This document shows positions 1 through 5,669 of a stretch of DNA of 21,345 nucleotides, piece after piece. Position 1 is the stretch's first letter. The number at the start of each line of letters is the position of its first letter. The translations under genes and the position numbers were made by a program. The notes under the pieces are model-generated. The model had not been told where the DNA came from and did not search any database. It saw only the letters and a list, made by a program, of their open reading frames with translations. Location: contig CAJUQQ010000031.1 in NCBI GenBank assembly GCA_910588175.1, positions 1 to 21,345 of the forward strand, given 5' to 3'. The stretch comes from an uncultured Oscillibacter sp. Its GTDB lineage: Bacteria; Bacillota; Clostridia; Oscillospirales; Oscillospiraceae.

Positions 1-980
1 ACCAGGCACCACATGGCGATGAACAGCAGCAGACCCTGGGTATAGTAGAAGGACTTGCTTTCCTCCACATGCCGGGCGAGGCTGTAAAAGACGCTGCTGG
101 AATAGGTCCCGCCGTTTTTGTAGTCCACGCCGTAGTACCGCTCCGGCGTCTGCCGGACGGCCATGTAAACTGTCACGCCCTCCAGGTCCTCGCTGACGGG
201 GAAATTGTCATAGCCGGGGACGAACCATTTGGAATCCCCGTCGTAGATGCCGCTTCCGTAGACGTCCAGGTCTTGGAGACCTTTCCGGATGGAGACCTTG
301 CCGTCCTTAAACTGGAGATAGAAGTTATACTCCCGCAGGGACCGGGCCATCAGGCGGCCCTGCTCATCCTTGGCGGGGTCGGTGGAGTCGGTATTGGTAT
401 AGATCTTTCGCTCCTTCCCCTCTCCGCTCTGGATGTAGTAGAGGACGTTCTTGTCCGCCTGATAGGCCGCGTCCGGTTCCTTCTCCGGTTCCTTCTCCGG
501 CTCCGCCGGGAAAACGGGATCCAGCGTTCCCTGGTCCACCATCGTGGCTTCCGCAACCTCGCCAAAGCCCCACCAGGTCCGAATGGCCTCCTGCTCCACC
601 ACCGCGCCGTTGTAACCGCCGTCCCAGTAGTACACTCCATCGTAGAAGTCCACCGCTCCCCCGGCTCCGATGGTCAAAAACTCCCGGAGATAGTGGGAAA
701 CCTCGCCCCGGAAGGCGTCCGTCTCCTGCCAGTCCCACTCCCATCGGGGGGAGGGGTCCCGCTCCCAGGCGATCCGGTTTCCCAGAGCCCCCAGGGCGGA
801 GAGGGCCAGCGTCATTCCCAGGAAGAAGGCCAGGAAACCGGCCAGCGCCTTAACCCGCCCGCCGGGGCGGAGGACCTTCACGCCCTTCCCCGCCTCCACG
901 GCCTCCCGGACCTCCTCCGCCACAAATTGCTCCAGGGCCCCGCCGGGGTCCTTATCCGTGCTGTTCCATTTTGTATCCAA
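1..980 (-). CDS. Putative sensor histidine kinase, N-terminal part only (runs off the left edge)
   Basis: An open frame runs from the window edge to about 980, with no stop, and encodes about 326 residues. It shows a cytoplasmic N-terminus rich in acidic residues, one membrane segment (about residues 43-66, KALAGFLAFFLGMTLALSAL), a long polar, presumably extracytoplasmic region with many Trp and Tyr and a short EKEPEKEP repeat, and the start of a second membrane segment (GLLLFIAMWCL) at the edge. It lies directly downstream of, and overlaps, an OmpR-type response regulator, so it is probably the cognate kinase. The catalytic part is outside the window, so this is inference from context and topology. 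The start is uncertain: TTG at 980 overlaps the regulator by 29 bases and gives MDTKWNSTDK; a GTG about 57 bases further on, preceded by GGAG, is an alternative. Codon use in the overlap does not decide between them. Confidence 0.6.
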   Translation of the reverse strand, partial: MDTKWNSTDKDPGGALEQFVAEEVREAVEAGKGVKVLRPGGRVKALAGFLAFFLGMTLALSALGALGNRIAWERDPSPRWEWDWQETDAFRGEVSHYLREFLTIGAGGAVDFYDGVYYWDGGYNGAVVEQEAIRTWWGFGEVAEATMVDQGTLDPVFPAEPEKEPEKEPDAAYQADKNVLYYIQSGEGKERKIYTNTDSTDPAKDEQGRLMARSLREYNFYLQFKDGKVSIRKGLQDLDVYGSGIYDGDSKWFVPGYDNFPVSEDLEGVTVYMAVRQTPERYYGVDYKNGGTYSSSVFYSLARHVEESKSFYYTQGLLLFIAMWCL

Positions 981-1653
981 TGCCCCACACCACCTTAATA
1001 TAATCTGGCTCCTTGGGATTCAGCTCAATCTTCTCCCGAATGCGGCGGATGTGAACCATCACCGTGTTCTCACAGAGATAGGGGTCCTCGTTCCACACCC
1101 GGCGGTAGATTTCCTCGGCGGGAAAGATCTGCCCGGGGTGGCGGAAGAGCAGGTCCACGATTTTGGTCTCCGTGGGGGTGAGCTTCACCTCGTCCCCGTC
1201 GGCCCGGAGAACCCGCCCGGCGGGGTCGTAGCTGAGCCGCCCGTTCACCAGAAGGCCCTGCCGCCCCTCGGCGTTGATGTCGCCAAGAGACGTGTACCGC
1301 CGAAGCTGGCTCCGCACCCGGGCGATGAGCTCCTGGGGGTTGTAGGGCTTGGTGACGTAGTCGTCGGCCCCCATGGAGAGCCCCAGGATTTTGTCCGTGT
1401 CCTCGCTCTTGGCGGAGAGGACGATCACCGGCAGATTCCGCTTCTCCCGGATGCGGAGGAGGGCGGAGAGGCCGTCCAGCCTGGGCATCATCACGTCGAT
1501 GAGGATGAGCTTCACCGCCGGGTCCAGGCAGGCGTCCAGGGCTTGAAGGCCGTCGTAGGCTTTGCGGACCGGGTATCCCTCCCGCTCCAGGGTGATGGCG
1601 ATGGCGTTCACGATTTCCGGGTCGTCGTCCACAACTAAAATGCATTCGTTCAT
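952..1653 (-). CDS. OmpR/PhoB-family response regulator
   Basis: This 233-residue two-component response regulator has an N-terminal receiver domain (residues 1-115) and a C-terminal winged-helix DNA-binding domain (about 135-231). Receiver landmarks are the acidic cluster VVDDD at 7-11, the phospho-acceptor Asp53 in LIDVMMPRLDG and Lys102 in VTKPYNP. The DNA-binding part has the usual LTPTE start and a VHIRRIREK recognition helix, ending in KVVWGIGYKM. I chose the ATG at 1653 because GGGAGG lies about 9 bases upstream; an earlier in-frame ATG would add 14 unrelated residues. The gene precedes a putative sensor kinase with a short overlap, so the two are probably co-translated. The leader carries repeated TCGTAAGA-like motifs, suggesting autoregulation. 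The target genes cannot be told from sequence. Confidence 0.93.
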   Translation of the reverse strand: MNECILVVDDDPEIVNAIAITLEREGYPVRKAYDGLQALDACLDPAVKLILIDVMMPRLDGLSALLRIREKRNLPVIVLSAKSEDTDKILGLSMGADDYVTKPYNPQELIARVRSQLRRYTSLGDINAEGRQGLLVNGRLSYDPAGRVLRADGDEVKLTPTETKIVDLLFRHPGQIFPAEEIYRRVWNEDPYLCENTVMVHIRRIREKIELNPKEPDYIKVVWGIGYKMEQHG

Positions 1654-1681
1654 ATCGGGCTTCCTCCCTTGAGCTGTGTAT

Positions 1682-1738
1682 AGGATAGCAGGCAAATCTT
1701 ACGAACAGCCTGACAAAATTCTTAAGAATTTCTTACGA
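1682..1738 (-). promoter_or_regulatory. Putative promoter and operator region of the response regulator at 952-1653
   Basis: On the minus strand, TGCTATCCT (1682-1690) reads as an extended -10 (TGn followed by TATCCT), about 29 bases before the ATG, with no good -35. Upstream lie two exact copies of TCGTAAGA (1731-1738 and 1697-1704) and, between them, the perfect 16-base palindrome AAATTCTTAAGAATTT (1716-1731). On the plus strand TCTTAAGA (1720) and TCTTACGA (1731) start 11 bases apart, the spacing typical of OmpR/PhoB-family direct repeats. Autoregulation is an inference. Confidence 0.45.
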
Positions 1739-1740
1739 TT

Positions 1741-1769
1741 AAAAAAGGCGGGGAAGCTCCCCGCCTTTC
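1741..1769 (-). terminator. Rho-independent terminator of the 48-codon gene
   Basis: On the minus strand a GC-rich stem (GGCGGGG with CCCCGCC, 1747-1765) is followed by six T residues (1741-1746). It lies 7 bases after the stop codon of the 48-codon gene and also separates that gene from the next regulator promoter. Confidence 0.88.
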
Positions 1770-1776
1770 CACTATG

Positions 1777-1923
1777 TCAGTCCTCCAGGGCCTTTTGCAG
1801 GTTGTCAATGACCTTATTCAGCCTTTCCTCACGCGCCGCCGGGTCTTTTTCCTTTTTCACTTCCTGCATGCTGTCCAGCACAAAACGGATAAAGGCCTTG
1901 AATTGGCTGTCTGTCATTCCCAT
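1777..1923 (-). CDS. Small charged hypothetical protein (48 aa)
   Basis: I do not recognise this gene. It encodes 48 residues starting MGMTDSQFKAFIRFVLDSMQ, followed by a lysine- and glutamate-rich helix-prone stretch and ending NLQKALED. There is no signal peptide or membrane segment, and the whole chain looks alpha-helical and possibly amphipathic. The start at 1923 is chosen because AAAGGAGC lies 8 bases upstream; a second ATG two codons later is possible. A longer frame up to 1986 would run through the promoter and ribosome binding site and is unlikely. The gene has its own promoter (TTGACC, 17 bases, TAAAAT) and its own terminator, so it is an independent single-gene unit between two two-component systems. 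This, together with its clean ribosome binding site, is the main evidence that it is real. Confidence 0.75.
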   Translation of the reverse strand: MGMTDSQFKAFIRFVLDSMQEVKKEKDPAAREERLNKVIDNLQKALED

Positions 1924-1957
1924 GCTGAAACGCTCCTTTCCTGGCTGGGATAATACT

Positions 1958-1986
1958 ATTTTACCGTAAAAGCGCCCAAAGGTCAA
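1958..1986 (-). promoter_or_regulatory. SigmaA-type promoter of the 48-codon gene
   Basis: On the minus strand TTGACC (1981-1986) and TAAAAT (1958-1963) are separated by exactly 17 bases. The start of transcription would fall near 1951, giving a leader of about 28 bases with the AAAGGAGC ribosome binding site. The -35 begins only 14 bases after the stop codon of the upstream histidine kinase. Confidence 0.75.
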
Positions 1987-2000
1987 GGTGTTCCAAATCC

Positions 2001-3236
2001 CTATTTTTTCAGCGGCAGGGTGAACACAAACCGCGTCCCCTCCCGGCCGCTCTCGGCTTTCAGGGTCCCTCTGTGCTCCTGGGCAATGACGGCGGCGATG
2101 CTCAGCCCCAGGCCGAAGCCGCTCTTCTCCCCCCGGGAGGCGTCCGCCCGGTAGAACCGCTCAAACAGCCGCCCCAGCTGCTCCGCCGGGATGGGCTCCC
2201 CGGGATTGGAGACCGTCAGCCGGGCCTGCCGCTCCGTCTTTTCCAGGGTCAGGGTGATGATTCCGCCTTCCGCCCCGTACTTCACGGCGTTGTCCAGAAG
2301 GATGGAGACCAGCCGCCGGAGCCTGTCCCCGTCTCCCAGGACAAAAACGTCCTCCTCCGCCGTATATTCCAGGGACTTCCCCGCCTCGAAGGCCACGGGC
2401 TCGAAGGCCAGGGCGCAGTCCCCGGCGATGTCGGACAGGGAGACCTCCGCCAGCACGGCGGGCTGGGCCATGTGGTCCGCCCGGGCCAGGGTCAGCATTT
2501 CCTCCACCAGCCGCTTCATCCGCTGGGACTCGGAGAGGATGTTGTCCGTCCACCGGGCGGGCCGCTCCTCCTGGGGGATGGCGGAGAGCAGCTCCGCGTT
2601 GGATAAAATCACCGTCAGCGGCGTTTTCAGCTCGTGGGACGCGTCGGAGAGGAACTGGCGCTGCTGGCTCCAGGCCCGCTCCACCGGCGCGGTGGTCCAC
2701 CGGGCCAGAATCACAGACACCCCCAGCAGCAGCAAAAACGCCGACAGGGCAATGACCAGATAGGACCCCATCATCTCCCGGAGCATGGCCCGCTCCATGG
2801 ACATATCCACAAAGGCCAACCGCTGGTACAGCCCGTTGTCCCGCCGGAGGTAGCGCAGGCCGTAGTCCTGGACCGTGCCCTCCGGCGGGCCCTGGTTCAG
2901 GCAGTCCTCCAAAATGGCGGTGAGCTCCGCCGTGTCCTCCAGCCCGGCGTAGGTGCCGCCGGTGACATAGGCGGCGTAGGTCCCGCCGCCGCCGGGCCAA
3001 ACACTGACGGTGAAGTAGGGCAGCAGCAGCTTGTCCCCGCCGATTTCCACGCCGATTTCCGCCTTTCGCCCGCCAGGAAGGGACTCCTCCTGAATCACCC
3101 GGTGGAGCACCTGGCGGCTCAAATCCTCCACGTTTCCCTGAAGGGCGGCGAAAATGGCGAAGCACACCGCCGCCAGCACGGCGGTGACCATGGCCATGCA
3201 GACCGCCACAAATTTCAGCCGGAGTTTCCGGATCAT
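2001..3236 (-). CDS. Membrane sensor histidine kinase
   Basis: This 411-residue sensor kinase is the probable partner of the response regulator encoded just upstream. It has a first membrane segment at about residues 9-31, an extracytoplasmic sensor region of about 125 residues (32-157), a second membrane segment at about 158-178 (YLVIALSAFLLLLGVSVIL), then a short linker with no obvious HAMP domain. The HisKA domain carries the phospho-acceptor His201 in SDASHELKTPL. The ATPase domain has the N box LLDNAVKYG and the G region SGFGLGLSIA, so it appears catalytically complete. The start at 3236 (MIRKLRLKF) is preceded by AAAGGGGG; a longer frame to 3470 would add residues with no membrane or domain logic and overlap the regulator. 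It is the last gene of the DUF4340-regulator-kinase operon. The ligand is unknown. Confidence 0.95.
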   Translation of the reverse strand: MIRKLRLKFVAVCMAMVTAVLAAVCFAIFAALQGNVEDLSRQVLHRVIQEESLPGGRKAEIGVEIGGDKLLLPYFTVSVWPGGGGTYAAYVTGGTYAGLEDTAELTAILEDCLNQGPPEGTVQDYGLRYLRRDNGLYQRLAFVDMSMERAMLREMMGSYLVIALSAFLLLLGVSVILARWTTAPVERAWSQQRQFLSDASHELKTPLTVILSNAELLSAIPQEERPARWTDNILSESQRMKRLVEEMLTLARADHMAQPAVLAEVSLSDIAGDCALAFEPVAFEAGKSLEYTAEEDVFVLGDGDRLRRLVSILLDNAVKYGAEGGIITLTLEKTERQARLTVSNPGEPIPAEQLGRLFERFYRADASRGEKSGFGLGLSIAAVIAQEHRGTLKAESGREGTRFVFTLPLKK

Positions 3237-3336
3237 GGCCGCGCCCCCTTTGTGCATAAGTTTGTGGAAACTGTGAAAAACCACTAAGAAACCGGCGGCA
3301 AGATATGAGGAACTCACAGTTGACGAAACGCCTGTT

Positions 3337-4014
3337 TCAGCTGTCCTCCTCCAGGCAGTAGCCCACCATGCGGATGGTGCGGATGCGGACCCTGGCGTGG
3401 ATGTGGGCCAGCTTTTTGCGGAGGAAGGAGATGTAAACCTCCACGTTGTTGTCCTCCGCGTCGGACTCATAACCCCAGATTTTCAGCAGCAGAGACTCCT
3501 TCGTCAGCACCAGGTTCCGGTTCAGCATCAAAAGCTCGCAGATGTCAAACTCCTTCCGGCTGAGGCGGACGGACCGCTCGCCGCAGGAGAGGGTGAAACT
3601 GCTCTTGTCCAGCCGCACGCCGCCAAACTCCAGAGCGTCCGGGTTCCGCAGCTCCGGCTGCCGCCGGGTCAGGGCCCGGACGCAGGCCAGCAGCTCTTTG
3701 GGGTCGAAGGGCTTGGTAAGGTAGTAGTCCGCCCCCCGGTCCAGCCCCTCCACCTTGTCGGAGGTCTCCGACCGGGCGGTGAGCATCAGCACCGGCACGG
3801 CGTTTCCCGCCTCCCGGAGACGGCGGAGGACGGTGAAGCCGTCCAGCTTGGGCAGCATCACGTCCAGCAGAATCACGTCGTAAATGCCCGTCAGCGCGTC
3901 GTCCAGACCGGCCTCGCCGTCGTGGCGGACGTCGGCGGCGTAGCCGTTCAGCTCCAGAAGGTCCTGGAGCGTGGCGGCCAGACGGACCTCGTCCTCAATG
4001 ACCAGTATTCGCAT
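3337..4014 (-). CDS. OmpR/PhoB-family response regulator
   Basis: This 225-residue response regulator has a receiver domain with the acidic pair at VIEDE (5-9), the phospho-acceptor Asp51 in ILLDVMLPKLDG and the conserved Lys in YLTKPFDP. A winged-helix DNA-binding domain follows (about 127-222), with LSRKEFDICELL and the recognition region VEVYISFLRKKL. The start at 4014 has AAGGAGG at ideal spacing. It sits 11 bases after the DUF4340 gene and about 100 bases before the histidine kinase, all in one direction. Its likely binding site is the tandem 11-mer upstream of the operon promoter at 5257-5278, which would make the operon self-regulated; this is inferred from position and spacing. Confidence 0.95.
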   Translation of the reverse strand: MRILVIEDEVRLAATLQDLLELNGYAADVRHDGEAGLDDALTGIYDVILLDVMLPKLDGFTVLRRLREAGNAVPVLMLTARSETSDKVEGLDRGADYYLTKPFDPKELLACVRALTRRQPELRNPDALEFGGVRLDKSSFTLSCGERSVRLSRKEFDICELLMLNRNLVLTKESLLLKIWGYESDAEDNNVEVYISFLRKKLAHIHARVRIRTIRMVGYCLEEDS

Positions 4015-4025
4015 GGGGGTCCTCC

Positions 4026-5144
4026 TTACTCCTGGGATTCACCCGGTTCCTCCTCCGGCGCGGCGGCGCCCCGCATCCCGGCCACGGAGATGGTCATCAC
4101 CGCGTCCACGCTGTCGGTGGCCAGGGCGTAGATGGCCCCGTCCTCCTCCAGCCGGACGTAGCGCCCGGATTCGTCGGGCATCCGGGCTCCCACCAGGAGG
4201 GTGAAGGTCTGCTCCGTTCCATTCGCGGCGTACTCCGCCTTCAGGATGGCGTCGGGGCTTTGGAAGCCGCAGATTTCCGCCGCCTCGTCGCTGGGGAAGT
4301 AGTCCACGCACTTGGCCATGGCCATGGTCCGCAGGTCGTACAGCAGGTCTTGAAGCAGCGGGGCGGCGGTGACGTTGTCGCTGCCCTCAAACCAGAGGGC
4401 GGGCTGGTCCTCTCCGTTGGAGCGGCGGGCGTTCAGGGTGACGGCGGGGCGCTCCGGTTCCTCCGCCGGGGCGTCCGCCTCCCCGCCCTCCTCCTCGCCG
4501 TCCTCCGCGGGCTCCGCCGCCGGGACGGGCCCCTGGATGGTGATGGCCCGGAGGTTCAGCTCGCTGAGGTCCGGCAGCTCCGGCAGGGCGCACATGTCGT
4601 AGATGGGGGTCTGCATCAGCTTCACCAGGGTGTCGGCCACAATGTAGACCGTGGCTTCGTTCCCGTTCATCATCATGTAGTAGCTGTCGCCGTCGGTGGT
4701 GGTTTTGCCGAAGAGGAGCGTCTGCTCCGTCTCCCCAGCGGAGGCGGTGAGGGTGGCGGAGGGGCTGTCCAGGCCGTACTCCGACAGGCTCTCCCCGGCG
4801 GGGAGGGTCTGCTGGAACTTCAGGGAGGACAGGGCGGCGAGGACGGCGGCGACCGTGTCGTCCCGGAGGGGGAAGTCCGGCCCGTCGGCCCAGATCCACG
4901 TTCCCTGCTCGTCCAGGGCGAAGGAGAGGGTGGCGGCGCCGTTGTACCAGCGCAGGGCGGTGTAGGCCCCGGGGTCCGACGGGGCGCCGGCGGCGGACAG
5001 GCTGTCGGGGGCGCCGTCCTTCCCCGCCAGGGCCTCCTCCCGCCCCTGGCGGTAGATCATGCCGAAGACGATCAGCAGGGCCAGGAACAGCGCCCCGGCG
5101 ATGCCCAGCAGTATGGTGACGTTCCGTCTCTCTTTCCAGGTCAT
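4026..5144 (-). CDS. DUF4340 domain membrane-anchored protein
   Basis: The 372-residue protein begins MTWKERRNVTILLGIAGALF, with a single N-terminal membrane anchor (about residues 10-33). A long extracytoplasmic domain follows, carrying the DUF4340 signature around EYGLDSPSATLT and a second similar unit near AEICGFQSPDAILKAEY. A Glu/Ala/Pro-rich acidic insert (about 212-240) separates the two halves. DUF4340 proteins are usually found beside GldG-type ABC transporters; here the neighbour is a two-component system instead, with the gene first in the operon and 11 bases from the regulator. It could be an accessory sensor or a target of the system; its molecular function is unknown. The start at 5144 has AGGAGG at 7 bases; an upstream in-frame ATG lies within the leader and is rejected. 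Confidence 0.87.
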   Translation of the reverse strand: MTWKERRNVTILLGIAGALFLALLIVFGMIYRQGREEALAGKDGAPDSLSAAGAPSDPGAYTALRWYNGAATLSFALDEQGTWIWADGPDFPLRDDTVAAVLAALSSLKFQQTLPAGESLSEYGLDSPSATLTASAGETEQTLLFGKTTTDGDSYYMMMNGNEATVYIVADTLVKLMQTPIYDMCALPELPDLSELNLRAITIQGPVPAAEPAEDGEEEGGEADAPAEEPERPAVTLNARRSNGEDQPALWFEGSDNVTAAPLLQDLLYDLRTMAMAKCVDYFPSDEAAEICGFQSPDAILKAEYAANGTEQTFTLLVGARMPDESGRYVRLEEDGAIYALATDSVDAVMTISVAGMRGAAAPEEEPGESQE

Positions 5145-5214
5145 GAAAGGTCCTCCTGTTTCGGCCCGGCGCGAAGCGCCGGGAAGCGGTTGTATTCGTT
5201 GATGTGCAGAGGTC

Positions 5215-5244
5215 ATTATATCCCATGGGACCCGGATTTGTCAA
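5215..5244 (-). promoter_or_regulatory. Consensus sigmaA promoter of the DUF4340-regulator-kinase operon
   Basis: On the minus strand TTGACA (5239-5244) and TATAAT (5215-5220) are separated by 18 bases, both perfect matches. The leader of about 65 bases contains a stable hairpin (CCCGGCGC, loop TTC, GCGCCGGG at 5165-5183) just before the ribosome binding site of the DUF4340 gene. Confidence 0.88.
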
Positions 5245-5256
5245 TTTTACGGGCCT

Positions 5257-5278
5257 TTCCTGAAAGCTTCCTGAAAGC
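5257..5278 (-). promoter_or_regulatory. Tandem 11-base operator, probable response-regulator box
   Basis: Two exact head-to-tail copies of GCTTTCAGGAA occupy 22 bases, ending 12 bases upstream of the -35. Exact 11-base periodicity (one helical turn) directly upstream of the -35 is the usual layout of OmpR/PhoB-family activator sites. The obvious candidate protein is the regulator encoded in the operon. Confidence 0.65.
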
Positions 5279-5408
5279 CCGGGGCTCACAATTCACAGTT
5301 TATTTATAAAAAATCAAGATTGATTTCAAATTTCCGGGGTATGCTAGCATCATCCTCCAAGGAGGAGACACGATTTCCTCTCTTTCTGTTTCTTTTCCCT
5401 CTTTGCAG

Positions 5409-5482
5409 CCGGCGGCGGGGCGACGCTCCCTCCGCCGGATTTTTTTTGCGCGCGTGCCCCGCCGCTTTTCGGCGGGGACGCG
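5409..5482 (+). terminator. Rho-independent terminator followed by a second strong hairpin, no gene upstream on this strand
   Basis: CCGGCGG (5409-5415) pairs with CCGCCGG (5432-5438), with further internal GC pairing, and is followed by ATTTTTTTT (5439-5447). Directly after it, CGCGT-G-CCCCGCCG pairs with CGGCGGGG-ACGCG (5451-5482), a 13-pair stem with one bulge. No convincing coding region lies upstream on the plus strand, so this may end an unannotated small RNA or block antisense transcription into the divergent operon. The 5281-5562 interval holds no gene I can support. Confidence 0.6.
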
Positions 5483-5562
5483 TGGGGCGGACACGCCGGC
5501 CCGCCCCTGGGCATCCTCCTATATAAAATGTGTGAGGGGCCGCTCCTCCCAGCAAGAACCTC

Positions 5563-5591
5563 TTGCAATGTGGGGGAAGGTCGGCTATAAT
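5563..5591 (+). promoter_or_regulatory. SigmaA promoter of the [FeFe] hydrogenase gene
   Basis: TTGCAA (5563-5568) and TATAAT (5586-5591) are separated by 17 bases. The leader of about 70 bases contains an imperfect dyad around GTGAGTTACTTATTTCAC (5605-5622), and then a GC-rich palindrome GGCGGGGCGCGCCGCC before the ribosome binding site. Confidence 0.82.
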
Positions 5592-5669
5592 AGGCATGAA
5601 ACAAGTGAGTTACTTATTTCACAATCATCGGGCGGGGCGCGCCGCCTGAGTAAATAGGAGGAAATGGCT

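Noticed and set aside
69..998. A 309-codon open frame on the plus strand at the left edge
   Set aside because: It is a shadow of the minus-strand membrane protein, which has membrane segments, normal composition and operon context.
3245..3275. DnaA-box-like motifs (TTATGCACA, TTTCCACAA) before the histidine kinase
   Set aside because: There are only two imperfect matches inside an operon, with no AT-rich unwinding region and no dnaA/dnaN context; probably chance.
5340..5450. A Phe/Leu-rich possible leader peptide (RFPLFLFLFPL) before the terminator at 5409
   Set aside because: The ATG at 5341 has no good ribosome binding site, and the downstream gene is a hydrogenase, not a Phe or Leu biosynthesis gene, so attenuation makes no sense here.
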